From contig CAHJWG010000002.1 in the NCBI GenBank assembly GCA_903642215.1, positions 186,001-250,000 of the forward strand: 64,000 nt of DNA. The letters are read 5' to 3'. The notes beneath the pieces were generated by a model that saw only the letters and a program-made list of their open reading frames with translations, was not told the DNA's origin and ran no database searches. Both the position numbers and the translations under genes were made by a program. Origin of the DNA: Sphingobacteriaceae bacterium (GTDB lineage Bacteria; Bacteroidota; Bacteroidia; Sphingobacteriales; Sphingobacteriaceae). Positions 45,422-54,194 of this stretch are shown here, piece after piece (position 1 is the stretch's first letter; every line of letters begins with the position of its first letter).

Positions 45422-45622
45422 TTATTTACCGATACAAAGCATCCGTTTAACGTTGCCCATGTCCGCATCAGATACTAAACTGGTGTGGCCAAGTGCACGT
45501 TTCCGTTTGGTTGACATTTTGGTCAGAATGTGGCTTTTGTAAGCGTTTTTTCTGGTGATTTTACCGGTTCCAGTAAGCTTAAAACGCTTTTTTGCACTGG
45601 AATTGGTTTTCATTTTTGGCAT
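45422..45622 (-). CDS. rpmI: 50S ribosomal protein L35
   Basis: The 66-residue basic protein [20 protein letters not shown] with [21 protein letters not shown] is a full-length L35. It lies 19 bases after infC and before rplT, the universal order. Confidence 0.97.
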   Translation of the reverse strand: MPKMKTNSSAKKRFKLTGTGKITRKNAYKSHILTKMSTKRKRALGHTSLVSDADMGNVKRMLCIGK

Positions 45623-45641
45623 ACTCTTCTTGTTAAACTAT

Positions 45642-46211
45642 TTATTTTTTTGCTGCTTTAGGTGCTAATGTCAGGAACATCCGTTTGCCTTCTAATTTTG
45701 GCAACTGTTCCACTTTTCCAACTTCTTCCACGGCTTGTGCAAAACGCAACAACAGGATTTCTCCTTGCTCTTTGTACACAATTGCACGGCCTTTGAAATG
45801 CACGTATGCCCTTACTTTTTCACCTGCTTCCAGGAACTTTTGCGCATGTTTAAGCTTAAATTCAAAGTCGTGGTCATCAGTATTCGGGCCGAAGCGAATT
45901 TCTTTAATTACAGTTTGCTTGGCATTGCTTTTAATTTCCTTCAACTTTTTCTTCTGCTCGTAAATAAACTTGTTATAGTCTATAATTTTACAAACAGGTG
46001 GAACTGCATTCGGAGAGATTTCAACCAAGTCCAACTCTTGTTCTTCAGCCATAGCCAAAGCAACTTTTGTGTTGAAAATTCCTGGTTCTACGTTATCACC
46101 AACCAAGCGAATTTCCGGAACCCTGATAAACTGATTGATGTTGTGTTCAGCTTCTTTCTTTTTAAAAGGAGGCCGCGGACCTCTGCTGAAATTTGGTTTG
46201 CTTAATGCCAA
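45642..46211 (-). CDS. infC: Translation initiation factor IF-3, TTG start
   Basis: The 189-residue factor has the Bacteroidota basic leader [21 protein letters not shown], the N domain [12 protein letters not shown] and C domain [20 protein letters not shown]-3 checks start codons and splits ribosomes. The only suitable start is TTG at 46211-46209, one base after the thrS stop; the first in-frame ATG would remove a third of the N domain. E. coli infC also uses a rare start (AUU) for self-control, so the TTG may serve the same loop. Confidence 0.95.
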   Translation of the reverse strand: MALSKPNFSRGPRPPFKKKEAEHNINQFIRVPEIRLVGDNVEPGIFNTKVALAMAEEQELDLVEISPNAVPPVCKIIDYNKFIYEQKKKLKEIKSNAKQTVIKEIRFGPNTDDHDFEFKLKHAQKFLEAGEKVRAYVHFKGRAIVYKEQGEILLLRFAQAVEEVGKVEQLPKLEGKRMFLTLAPKAAKK

Positions 46212-46212
46212 G

Positions 46213-48138
46213 TTATATATTTATTTCTTTTTCTATTAATAATTTAAATTCTTCCAAAGGCATGCTGCCCAAGTCTCCTTCACCATGTTTTCTTACCGAA
46301 ACCGTGCCTTCACTTGCTTCCTTTTCTCCAACAATTAGCATGTATGGTATTTTTTTGACTTCCGCATCCCGGATTTTTCGTCCGATCTTCTCATCCCGTA
46401 AGTCAATAAGACCGCGAATATCGGATTTTTTTAAAGTATCTGAAAGTTTTTTTGCATAATCTTCATATTTTTCCGATATGGGTAAAATTGAAAATTGCTC
46501 CGGCGTTAACCACAACGGAAAATTTCCGGCACAATGCTCAATCAAAACAGCCACAAATCTTTCCAGTGAACCAAAAGGTGCACGATGAATCATCACCGGG
46601 CGATGTTTCTGGTTATCGCTTCCGGTATATTCCAGTTCAAAACGTTCGGGCAAATTATAATCAACCTGAATCGTTCCTAACTGCCATTTTCTGCCTAAAG
46701 CATCTTTCACCATAAAATCCAGTTTCGGCCCGTAAAAAGCAGCTTCACCAAACTCAATTACAGTTGGTAAACCTTTTTCGTGTGCAGCTTCAATAATTGC
46801 GGCTTCTGCCAGCAACCAATTTTCATCTGTGCCGATATATTTCGTTTTATTTTCCGGATCACGAAGCGAAATCTGCGCTGTATAATCAGCAAATCCTAAC
46901 GCTTTAAATACGTAAAGCACCAGATCAATTACTTTTTTAAATTCTTCTTTTACCTGATCCGGGCGGCAAAATAAATGCGCATCATCCTGCGTAAAACCAC
47001 GAACGCGCGTTAAACCATGCAGTTCTCCGCTTTGTTCATAGCGGTAAACCGTACCAAACTCTGCAAAGCGAACCGGCAAATCTTTATAAGATCGCGGCTT
47101 GGTTTTATAGATTTCGCAGTGATGCGGACAGTTCATCGGTTTTAAAAAAAACTCCTCGCCTTCCTGCGGTGTTTTTATCGGCTGAAAAGAATCAGCTCCA
47201 TATTTATCATAATGACCAGAAGTTACATATAGGTTCTTATGGCCGATATGCGGCGTGATAACCTGCTCATAACCAGCTTCTTCCTGTGCTTTTTGCAGAA
47301 AACGAACTAGTTTTTCACGCAGTGCAGTTCCTTTTGGCAACCACAAAGGCAAACCCATTCCTACTTTTTCGGAGAAAGCAAACAATTCCAGTTCTTTACC
47401 TAATTTTCTGTGATCGCGCTTTTTTGCTTCCTCCAAAAACTTTAAATACTCAGTCAGTTCGCTTTGCTTCGGATAAGTAACTCCGTAAATACGGGTTAAC
47501 TGTTTCCGGCTTTCATCGCCGCGCCAGTACGCACCAGCCACGCTCATCAACTTAATTGCCTTGATAAAAGAAGTATTCGGAATATGCGGACCTCGGCACA
47601 AATCCGTAAAGTTTCCCTGCGAATAAAAAGTGATCGAACCATCCGGCAAATCCTTAATTAGATCCAGTTTGTATTCATCGCCTTTCTCTGTAAAATATTC
47701 TGTGGCCTGCGCTTTAGAAACAGGTTTTCTGATAAACTCGGATTTTGCTTTCGCTAGTTCCATCATTTTATCTTCGATCTTTTTAAAATCATCCGAAGAA
47801 AACGGCTGCTCACCAAAATCCACATCGTAATAAAAACCGGTTTCAATGGCCGGACCGATGCCGAGTTTTACGCCCGGATACAAAGCTTCCAACGCTTCGG
47901 CCATTAAATGCGCGGAAGAATGCCAGAACGTATTTTTTCCTTCTGGATCGTTCCAGGTTAACAGTTTAATTTTAGCATCCTGTTCAATCGGGCGGCTGGC
48001 ATCCCAAACTTTGCCATCAATTTCGGCAGCTAAAACGTTTCGGGCCAAACCTTCGGAAATGGACAGCGCAACCTGCATGGCAGTAATGCCTTTGTCGTAC
48101 TCGCGGACAGAACCGTCCGGCAGCGTTAAGTGAATCAT
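46213..48138 (-). CDS. thrS: Threonyl-tRNA synthetase
   Basis: The 641-residue class II enzyme has an N-terminal TGS domain ([19 protein letters not shown]), the editing domain with [11 protein letters not shown] and CRGPHIPNT, a catalytic core with the zinc-binding Cys in [14 protein letters not shown] and [28 protein letters not shown] motif 2 residues, and the C-terminal anticodon-binding domain. It charges tRNA-Thr. It heads the operon; the 166-base region upstream (48139-48304) contains two motif copies but no clear T-box or operator. Confidence 0.97.
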   Translation of the reverse strand: MIHLTLPDGSVREYDKGITAMQVALSISEGLARNVLAAEIDGKVWDASRPIEQDAKIKLLTWNDPEGKNTFWHSSAHLMAEALEALYPGVKLGIGPAIETGFYYDVDFGEQPFSSDDFKKIEDKMMELAKAKSEFIRKPVSKAQATEYFTEKGDEYKLDLIKDLPDGSITFYSQGNFTDLCRGPHIPNTSFIKAIKLMSVAGAYWRGDESRKQLTRIYGVTYPKQSELTEYLKFLEEAKKRDHRKLGKELELFAFSEKVGMGLPLWLPKGTALREKLVRFLQKAQEEAGYEQVITPHIGHKNLYVTSGHYDKYGADSFQPIKTPQEGEEFFLKPMNCPHHCEIYKTKPRSYKDLPVRFAEFGTVYRYEQSGELHGLTRVRGFTQDDAHLFCRPDQVKEEFKKVIDLVLYVFKALGFADYTAQISLRDPENKTKYIGTDENWLLAEAAIIEAAHEKGLPTVIEFGEAAFYGPKLDFMVKDALGRKWQLGTIQVDYNLPERFELEYTGSDNQKHRPVMIHRAPFGSLERFVAVLIEHCAGNFPLWLTPEQFSILPISEKYEDYAKKLSDTLKKSDIRGLIDLRDEKIGRKIRDAEVKKIPYMLIVGEKEASEGTVSVRKHGEGDLGSMPLEEFKLLIEKEINI

Positions 48139-48164
48139 CTACAACTATGATTTAAATTTTATAT

Positions 48165-48262
48165 GGATAAAAACAGCATCACCTACAAAGTGATTTTGGC
48201 GCAAAAGTAGGATTTTGGCGGAGATTTTTTGCTGGAAGAATTATACCGATAAAAGAAGCATT
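48165..48262. repeat. Two dispersed motif copies upstream of thrS
   Basis: GGATAAAAACAGCATC at about 48165-48180 and CCGATAAAAGAAGCATTG at 48246-48262: one copy of each variant in the same orientation within one intergenic region, between the thrS start and the esterase-like gene stop. Confidence 0.5.
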
Positions 48263-48304
48263 GAAGTATATGGCGTATTATTTCTTTAATCTGATCCAAT
48301 AAAT

Positions 48305-49603
48305 TTATTGATCACATGGATACATCCTTTTAATATAAAACACACCATCAAATATTTTTGACCATTGTGCTTGATGATTGGTATGTTGCTCATTTCCCTT
48401 TATAGAACCCGACATATAAAATGATTCATTTAAACTTGGATTGAGTAAATTATACTTTTTAAAATCTACAAAAACATAATCCAGTTTTGGATCAATCCAA
48501 GTTTCGAAAGTATTTGATCTTGGCTTTTCGATCTTGTATTTCTTCCAAAAAATTCGTCCAGCAGTTCCTTCATACGAAGTAAAACCAAGAATATAAGTTT
48601 TATCTTTTGTGAAATTTTCTTGTGTAAAAACAGCACCCATTGTAACCATATTATTTAGGAAACTTTCGGGATAATGACCGTTAAATTTTGAAACGTGATA
48701 ATTATGTGCCCACACGATAATCTTTTCATGCTGATATTTTACTTCACTCAGCCACTTTAAATTTCTCGCCATCTGTAAATCTCGTGCAGCGTAAGATTTC
48801 CATTGATCTTTATCCCGATATTTCCATTGCTGATTTTCCTGAATCAGGTTATCCATAACTTGTATCCAAAAATCAGTTGGAACAAGTTTTTCGCCCAACT
48901 CTTTTTTAATCTGTAATAAATTATTGTTGAGTTGATTGTAAACATTACTGTCTGCAGGTAATTTATTAAAATTTTCTAATGCTTTAATTGATGTAAGAAT
49001 TGTTGGATATTCTGGTTGTTCTTGAATTGGTAGTTTCCAATGTTTGATCAAACTATCTAACTGAATAACTAAATTTTTTGAAGAATATTGAAGAAATACC
49101 TGACTATCAAAACCAGTTAATTGTAGTGGATTAACAGTTTTAAAAGATTCCGGAATGTAATCGTAAAATAAGTTGTTGCAAGTGTTGCATCTTGTCCAAA
49201 CGGGATAAACGTTTTCTCTTAAAAATAATTCAATTGCTGGTTTGGTTTTATTAAGCTTGTCCCAACCTTCATTCAAACCCAAAAAATCACTTTCAAATGC
49301 AAGTACATTAAAGCCTTTCTTTTCATGAAGGTATTTAATCAATCTTGTTTTTGCCAGAAAAGTCGGGGCGTCTCCATGATCTTGTTCTCCTAACATTACA
49401 ACTTTTGAATCTCCGATTGCGTTTCCAATCGCTTCTAAATCTTCGTAATTAGTTGAATCAGGTTCTATGGTTGCAATTCGTGTTGAACTCTCTTGAACAT
49501 ATTGCTTAATTGTTTTTTGTGCATTGGAACGAACATAAGAAAGCAAAATCACAAGGATAATTATGATTTGAATAATTTGATACAGTGTTTTCTGTTTAGC
49601 CAT
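48305..49603 (-). CDS. Exported erythromycin-esterase-like protein
   Basis: The 432-residue protein begins with a hydrophobic signal ending NAQ and then shows the Ere family core: VVMLGEQDHGDAPTFLAKTRLIKYL, FNVLAFESDF near residue 100 and IIVWAHNYHVSKF near 310, where the catalytic His/Glu residues lie. Members open macrolide lactones or act on succinoglycan-like polymers; environmental homologues often have unknown substrates, so resistance should not be assumed. The gene is more AT-rich than the thrS operon and sits in an accessory block. Confidence 0.8.
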   Translation of the reverse strand: MAKQKTLYQIIQIIIILVILLSYVRSNAQKTIKQYVQESSTRIATIEPDSTNYEDLEAIGNAIGDSKVVMLGEQDHGDAPTFLAKTRLIKYLHEKKGFNVLAFESDFLGLNEGWDKLNKTKPAIELFLRENVYPVWTRCNTCNNLFYDYIPESFKTVNPLQLTGFDSQVFLQYSSKNLVIQLDSLIKHWKLPIQEQPEYPTILTSIKALENFNKLPADSNVYNQLNNNLLQIKKELGEKLVPTDFWIQVMDNLIQENQQWKYRDKDQWKSYAARDLQMARNLKWLSEVKYQHEKIIVWAHNYHVSKFNGHYPESFLNNMVTMGAVFTQENFTKDKTYILGFTSYEGTAGRIFWKKYKIEKPRSNTFETWIDPKLDYVFVDFKKYNLLNPSLNESFYMSGSIKGNEQHTNHQAQWSKIFDGVFYIKRMYPCDQ

Positions 49604-49609
49604 TAACGT

Positions 49610-50116
49610 TTAGTAAACTGCATGATCGAGAACAAGATTTAAATTGATACTATTATTGTTTATAGTAGCAGTTGATATCCCGCCAAACCCATCAAAATTG
49701 TTAGCATACAACTTCCCTTCTTCTACAAAAACTACAGAATATTTCCCATTTGGTAATGTGGCTTGAAAAAATCCATTTTCATCTGCATTTATTATTCTAA
49801 TCAGTTGGGTTTTAAAGCCGTCAAAAGATTTAATTCCGGTATTAGGTTCTGCATCTTGTGTGGTAGTGTAAGCATAAACTCTTACTTCTCTTTTTATCGG
49901 ACATTCTGAACAGGTTGTAGATTGGCTACCTACCATTGGCATACAATTACCTTGTCGTAACGACACTGTTCCCCAAACACCTTGACTAATCGTAACTTTT
50001 TTGCTGTTAAGTTCTTTGACTGATTGCATGTTGCAATTAATGTTTTGAACCGGAACACCTGCTTTTTGACAAGACAACAAAACGCTAAACATTAGTAAGC
50101 TAAACAGATATTTCAT
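49610..50116 (-). CDS. Predicted lipoprotein of unknown function
   Basis: From the ATG at 50116 (MKYLFSLLMFSVLLSCQKAG) the protein has 168 residues with a clear lipobox LLSC. The mature part has four further Cys (NCNMQ, GNCMP and TTCSECP) and a C-terminal beta-rich region (GFFQATLPNGKYSVVFVEEGKLYANNF) like a carboxypeptidase-regulatory or prealbumin-like fold. No enzyme motif is seen. It lies 6 bases before the esterase-like gene, probably in one transcript. Confidence 0.65.
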   Translation of the reverse strand: MKYLFSLLMFSVLLSCQKAGVPVQNINCNMQSVKELNSKKVTISQGVWGTVSLRQGNCMPMVGSQSTTCSECPIKREVRVYAYTTTQDAEPNTGIKSFDGFKTQLIRIINADENGFFQATLPNGKYSVVFVEEGKLYANNFDGFGGISTATINNNSINLNLVLDHAVY

Positions 50117-50211
50117 AATCACATTTTGATTTAAATACGATCCAACTTGTAAAAATGCTACAAAGGAATGCCAAATATTTATCAGTTTAACGGAAAATTG
50201 GTAAACGGTTA

Positions 50212-50300
50212 ATGCTTCTTTTATCACCCTAAAATCTACCTCAAATATTCCCCCAGCCGCCGGCCAGGTGTACTGTTTTTATACGTAAATATTGGGGTCG
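50212..50300. repeat. Partial duplicate of the lldE 3' end (copy A)
   Basis: The segment 50238-50265 repeats 51311-51338, and 50263-50281 repeats 51348-51366, exactly apart from the join: copy A lacks 12 bases. Before it, ATGCTTCTTTTATCACCC parallels GATGCTGTTTTTATCACCC at 51284. It therefore repeats the last codons, stop and downstream motif of the Fe-S protein gene in the same orientation. It marks the left edge of the Rpn gene block. Confidence 0.75.
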
Positions 50301-50340
50301 CTACAAATTTATAACAGCAGTTTACAAATTATTAGATTGT

Positions 50341-51219
50341 TTAAAGCTTCTCAATCTCCTCAACAGAAATTTTAGTAAACCTAACAATTTGCTGAACAGG
50401 AAAATTTTCTTTTTTCATTTCGCGCGCAATTGCCAGAGCTTCTTCATGTTTACCTTTTTCGATGCCTTCATTTTGTGCCTTGTCTAATAAAAATTCTTCT
50501 ATGCCCATCGTGATATTTTTTTGTGTTAAAGTGCTGATCTCTTGTTCAAATTTAGTGAACATCTCTTGATTTTCAAAGCGAAGGTAGTACCGCAAAAAAT
50601 TCATTACCCGACGTATTTTATCTTTTGGCATTTGTTTGTTCAACAAACGTTTAGCTAAATCGTATGCCAGGTCAAATAGTTGATGGTCGTCCAGTTTTTT
50701 ATTAGAAATCACCAGTTTAGCTGACAGTACAGCCATAGCAAAAGGATTATTGCTTGCCTCCAAAGCGGCATCATCCTGATCTAAAATTTTATACGTGTTA
50801 TAGCTATAGTGTACTTTTGTCCCCAGGTATTCCCGCTCGTAAGATTGGGGATGAAAATTTTTGTTATAATCGGCAAAAATTGCAAATGCAGTAATTGGCT
50901 TATCATACCGGTCCAGGATGCGGTAATAATACTGGAACATCCTTTTGGCAAAATTCGGGTCGGTATAGCCCTGAACTTCAACATGTATCAGTATCCATTC
51001 TTCCGAGCCGGTTTTTGTAAAAACTTTAACAAGTTTATCTACATAGCGCGGTGCAAACTGATTTTGATCCGGCGGGAACAATTGCTCAAGCTCTTTATCT
51101 AAATATTCAAACCCTTTCTCCAAATCAAATATTTGTGCCGCATCCGGATAAAAAAACCTCAAAAAATCATCAAAAAGATCTTCTAAAGCAGCTTTCCAAA
51201 GGATATCATTACGGTTCAT
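50341..51219 (-). CDS. Rpn/PD-(D/E)XK nuclease-family transposase-like protein
   Basis: The 292-residue protein resembles the Rpn (recombination-promoting nuclease) family and Bacteroidota 'PD-(D/E)XK nuclease family transposase' proteins. An N-terminal nuclease domain has EWILIHVEVQGY (E-x-Q variant of the catalytic strand) followed by KRMFQYYYRILDRYDKPI, then a helical C-terminal part ending EIEKL. Rpn proteins promote RecA-independent recombination and are often spread horizontally. It stands alone between two copies of the lldE tail, suggesting it arrived by insertion. Confidence 0.75.
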   Translation of the reverse strand: MNRNDILWKAALEDLFDDFLRFFYPDAAQIFDLEKGFEYLDKELEQLFPPDQNQFAPRYVDKLVKVFTKTGSEEWILIHVEVQGYTDPNFAKRMFQYYYRILDRYDKPITAFAIFADYNKNFHPQSYEREYLGTKVHYSYNTYKILDQDDAALEASNNPFAMAVLSAKLVISNKKLDDHQLFDLAYDLAKRLLNKQMPKDKIRRVMNFLRYYLRFENQEMFTKFEQEISTLTQKNITMGIEEFLLDKAQNEGIEKGKHEEALAIAREMKKENFPVQQIVRFTKISVEEIEKL

Positions 51220-51283
51220 ATCGAAAGTTAAAGCTTTGAAATTGTCCGGCTTATTGATTTGAGGCTAAAGCTAAGTTTATTTT

Positions 51284-51307
51284 GATGCTGTTTTTATCAC
51301 CCAAAAA
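51284..51307. repeat. Dispersed motif copy after the Fe-S protein gene
   Basis: GATGCTGTTTTTATCACCC plus A residues, 6 bases downstream of the lldE-like stop (minus strand). It is the counterpart of the copy at 50212 and lies at the right edge of the Rpn block. Confidence 0.55.
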
Positions 51308-51313
51308 TCAACC

Positions 51314-52042
51314 TCAAATATTCCCCCAGCCGCCGGCTAAAACATCAGCCAGGTGTACTGTTTTTAGCGGTAAATTATTCTTGTCGATGTAACCTTGCAA
51401 ATGCAGCAAGCAGGAGGCATCCGTGGAAATAATATAATCTGCATCCAAAGTCATCGCCTGATCTACCTTTTGCTGCGCCATGGCAGTAGAAATTGCCTCA
51501 AACTTAACCGCAAATGTGCCACCGAAACCGCAGCAGGTATCGCTGTCGGGCAATTCTAACAATTCTAATCCGTGTACTTTTTCTAATAATTTGCGTGGTT
51601 CTGCCTTGATCTTACATTCGCGCAATGCAGCGCAACTATCGTGGTAAACGGCTTTGCCTTCCAGTTCGGCACCGAAATAATCCTGCTCCATAATATTGAT
51701 CAAAAAATCTGATAATTCGTAAATTTGACTTTGTATTGCGCGACATTTATTATGCACAGCGGTGTTGGTAAACAGATCGTTATAATAATTTTTAACCATC
51801 CCGGTGCAGGAAGCAGATGGCGAAACGATAAAATGCTGATCGCTAAAATCCTCCAAAAACTTGTTGCCCACAGCTTTGGCATCATCCCAAAAACCGGCGT
51901 TAAAAGCAGGCTGGCCGCAGCAGGTTTGGTTCGGATTATAAATAACTTCGCAGCCTACTTTCTCCAGCAATTTTATGGTGCTAAAAGCAGTATCCGGGAA
52001 AAGCTGATCGATAAAACATGGCACAAATAATTCAACTTTCAT
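51314..52042 (-). CDS. lldE: LldE/LutA-type (Fe-S) cluster-binding protein
   Basis: The 242-residue protein has two CCG cysteine-rich units: NQTCCGQPAFNAG near residue 40 and DTCCGFGGTFAVK near 168, with CTGM and HDSCAALRECK elsewhere. This is the LutA/LldE component of the LutABC L-lactate oxidation complex. LutB and LutC genes are not adjacent (the next gene upstream is an MFS transporter), so the partners must lie elsewhere or the protein has another role. Its 3' end is the one duplicated at 50238-50281. Confidence 0.85.
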   Translation of the reverse strand: MKVELFVPCFIDQLFPDTAFSTIKLLEKVGCEVIYNPNQTCCGQPAFNAGFWDDAKAVGNKFLEDFSDQHFIVSPSASCTGMVKNYYNDLFTNTAVHNKCRAIQSQIYELSDFLINIMEQDYFGAELEGKAVYHDSCAALRECKIKAEPRKLLEKVHGLELLELPDSDTCCGFGGTFAVKFEAISTAMAQQKVDQAMTLDADYIISTDASCLLHLQGYIDKNNLPLKTVHLADVLAGGWGNI

Positions 52043-53380
52043 TTAATACTCCGGATTTTCAAGGCTGTAAAATTCAGGATTTCTGCTGATATTTTTTTCG
52101 CCCATCCGTAAAGAAAACAATAAAATCAACCCAACAATAAATAAGATTGTTAAAAATAAGATGGAATTACGCATGTTGCCGGTCAGTTCTTCGATAAAGC
52201 CGAAACCAAATAAACCGGCAACGATAGCCACTTTTTCGGTAACATCATAAAAACTGAAAAATGATGCCGTATCCGGGATATTTTGAGGCAGAAATTTAGA
52301 ATATGTGGAGCGGGAAAGCGACTGTATCCCTCCCATTACCAAACCAACAACTACCGCCAATCCGTAAAATTGTGCAGCCGTAGTGATGAAATAAGCAGCA
52401 AGACAAACCAAAATCCATAATACTACCACTACCATCAAAATCAATACATTACCATATTTTTCTGATAATTTCGACATTAATGTTGCGCCTCCAATTGCTA
52501 CTAATTGAATAATTAAAATAATGGTTATTAGGGAAGAAGTACCCAGATGCAACTCCTTTTCGCCAAAGTTTGCAGCAACCAGCATAATGGTTTGTACGCC
52601 GATTGAATAAAAGAAAAATGCCGGTAAAAAACGCTTCAGCAACGGCATCGCTTTAACCTGCCGCCAAACTTTTTGTAGTTCCTGAAAACCGTTTTGTACT
52701 TTTTGCTGCTTCAGTTTATCAAAATTCGGACTGCCTTTTGGTAAAACTTTAAACGGGATTTGCGCAAAACCGATCCACCATAAACCAACAAGCAAAAAGC
52801 TGAGCCTGGCCGGGAAAGTTCCGTCTGTAATCCCAAAAGTTTTGGGTGATAAAACGAATACGAAGCAAATAATCTGTAAAATCACGCTTCCCACATAACC
52901 ATAGGTAAAACCTTTGGCACTTACGCTGTCCTGCTGGTCAATCGTGGCAATTTCGGGCAGGTAAGAATTATAAAAAACGATGCCTCCGCAGTAACCGATT
53001 GCTGCAATCGCGAAGCAAATAACGCCGAGTTCTAAAGTATCCAGTTTAAAAAAATATAAACCGCAGCAGGCCAGCGCGCCAATCCAGGTAAAAAGCTGTA
53101 TAAATATTTTTTTATTGCCGCGATAATCTGCAACAGAAGTTAAAAACGGCGTTAAAACGGCAATAACTAAATAAGCTGCAGCGAGTGCGTAGTTGGATAA
53201 CGCTGTATTTACAAAGCTTTTTCCAAAGAAAAAAACTTTATCCCCATGTTCTTTTGTTGTGGTAATAGCTGTATAATAGGCAGGGAAAATAGTAGAAGTA
53301 ATAACCAGGTTGTAGGACGAGTTTGCCCAATCAAACATTGCCCAGGCGTTGATAGTCTTTTTGTTATTTTTGATCTCCAT
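52043..53380 (-). CDS. UMF1-type MFS transporter
   Basis: From the ATG at 53380 (MEIKNNKKTINAWAMFDWANS) the protein has 445 residues with 12 helices. The FDWANSSYNLVITSTIFPAYY opening and YNSYLPEIATIDQQDSVSAKGFTYGYVGS are typical of the UMF1/ATG22-like family. The substrate is unknown; an amino acid or peptide effluxer is one possibility. The longer open frame (to 53653) overlaps the divergent zinc-ribbon gene and is not believed. Its stop directly abuts the lldE start. Confidence 0.85.
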   Translation of the reverse strand: MEIKNNKKTINAWAMFDWANSSYNLVITSTIFPAYYTAITTTKEHGDKVFFFGKSFVNTALSNYALAAAYLVIAVLTPFLTSVADYRGNKKIFIQLFTWIGALACCGLYFFKLDTLELGVICFAIAAIGYCGGIVFYNSYLPEIATIDQQDSVSAKGFTYGYVGSVILQIICFVFVLSPKTFGITDGTFPARLSFLLVGLWWIGFAQIPFKVLPKGSPNFDKLKQQKVQNGFQELQKVWRQVKAMPLLKRFLPAFFFYSIGVQTIMLVAANFGEKELHLGTSSLITIILIIQLVAIGGATLMSKLSEKYGNVLILMVVVVLWILVCLAAYFITTAAQFYGLAVVVGLVMGGIQSLSRSTYSKFLPQNIPDTASFFSFYDVTEKVAIVAGLFGFGFIEELTGNMRNSILFLTILFIVGLILLFSLRMGEKNISRNPEFYSLENPEY

Positions 53381-53417
53381 ATTGCTGCAAAATAAGGATA
53401 ATTTAAGAAAACCGAAA

Positions 53418-53732
53418 TTGAGTATTAAACAGGAAATAAAATGTCCGCATTGCCATGAATGGACTTTATGGCGAGGCCATATCGACGACCGGTGTTTATA
53501 CTGCGGCGAGTTCCTGGAGATTGAAAATTTTACAAAATCGGTTGAAACAAAAATTGTTAAGGAAGTAAAAAAGGAAAATGATTTTTTGTTTATCCGGCCA
53601 ACCGACAGCGAATTTGTAAAAAAACTCAAAACTAATTTACGCCCAATCCGCACGGCTATTTATTACATGCAAATTGGTTTCGTAGTGTTTATTTCAGCTC
53701 TTTTGTGGCTGATCGGTATTGTTTCCGCATAA
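53418..53732 (+). CDS. Small zinc-ribbon membrane protein
   Basis: Starting at TTG 53418 the protein has 104 residues. It has CPHCHEW and CLYCGEFL, a two-CxxC zinc ribbon, then a charged linker and a C-terminal TM helix (YYMQIGFVVFISALLWLIG). An earlier open frame to 53349 would overlap the MFS start and encodes only hydrophobic filler. Membrane-anchored zinc ribbons like this are of unknown function. It is followed after 2 bases by another small membrane gene. Confidence 0.6.
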   Translation: MSIKQEIKCPHCHEWTLWRGHIDDRCLYCGEFLEIENFTKSVETKIVKEVKKENDFLFIRPTDSEFVKKLKTNLRPIRTAIYYMQIGFVVFISALLWLIGIVSA

Positions 53733-53734
53733 GC

Positions 53735-54118
53735 ATGAAAACACTTTTAAACCGCTGGTTTTTATGCTTTTGTGCGGTTTGGGCAGCCTTTTATCTATCG
53801 AAAATTAACCAGCATCCTGTTCCGTTATTGTCCGGGCATTTAACTGATTTTCTGGCCGTACCGGTTATTGCAAATCTTGGATTGTGGTTTCAACGAATTT
53901 TCATCGCTAAAAGAAGTACATATGTTTTGAAAGCCGGCCACGTAATTTTTATTGTGCTTTATATTGCTTTCATTTTTGAATGGCTGCTGCCGAAGTATTA
54001 CCCGCAAAAATTTACAGCCGATTGGACAGACGTTTTACTGTATATTTTGGGTGGCCTGTTTTTTTTATGGCGGATGAACAAACCAATCTTTACACCAAAT
54101 AAAAAACCTGCCGCTTAA
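53735..54118 (+). CDS. Small polytopic membrane protein of unknown function
   Basis: From the ATG at 53735 (MKTLLNRWFLCF) the 127-residue protein has four hydrophobic helices, with SGHLTDFLAVPVIANLG and a C-terminal ADWTDVLLYILGGLFFLWRMNKP. The Asp-containing helices are reminiscent of VanZ-like proteins, but I cannot assign a family with confidence. It begins 2 bases after the zinc-ribbon gene, so the pair is an operon, 76 bases before the acyl-CoA dehydrogenase. Confidence 0.6.
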   Translation: MKTLLNRWFLCFCAVWAAFYLSKINQHPVPLLSGHLTDFLAVPVIANLGLWFQRIFIAKRSTYVLKAGHVIFIVLYIAFIFEWLLPKYYPQKFTADWTDVLLYILGGLFFLWRMNKPIFTPNKKPAA

Positions 54119-54194
54119 ATATAAACCCGGTTACAAACAAATTAGAAATGGTAACTGTATATTTAAGCCACATAAGCGTTAATCTTAAAATACT

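Noticed and set aside
53381..53653. N-terminal extension of the UMF1-type transporter
   Set aside because: It overlaps the divergent zinc-ribbon gene and is unlike the family start.
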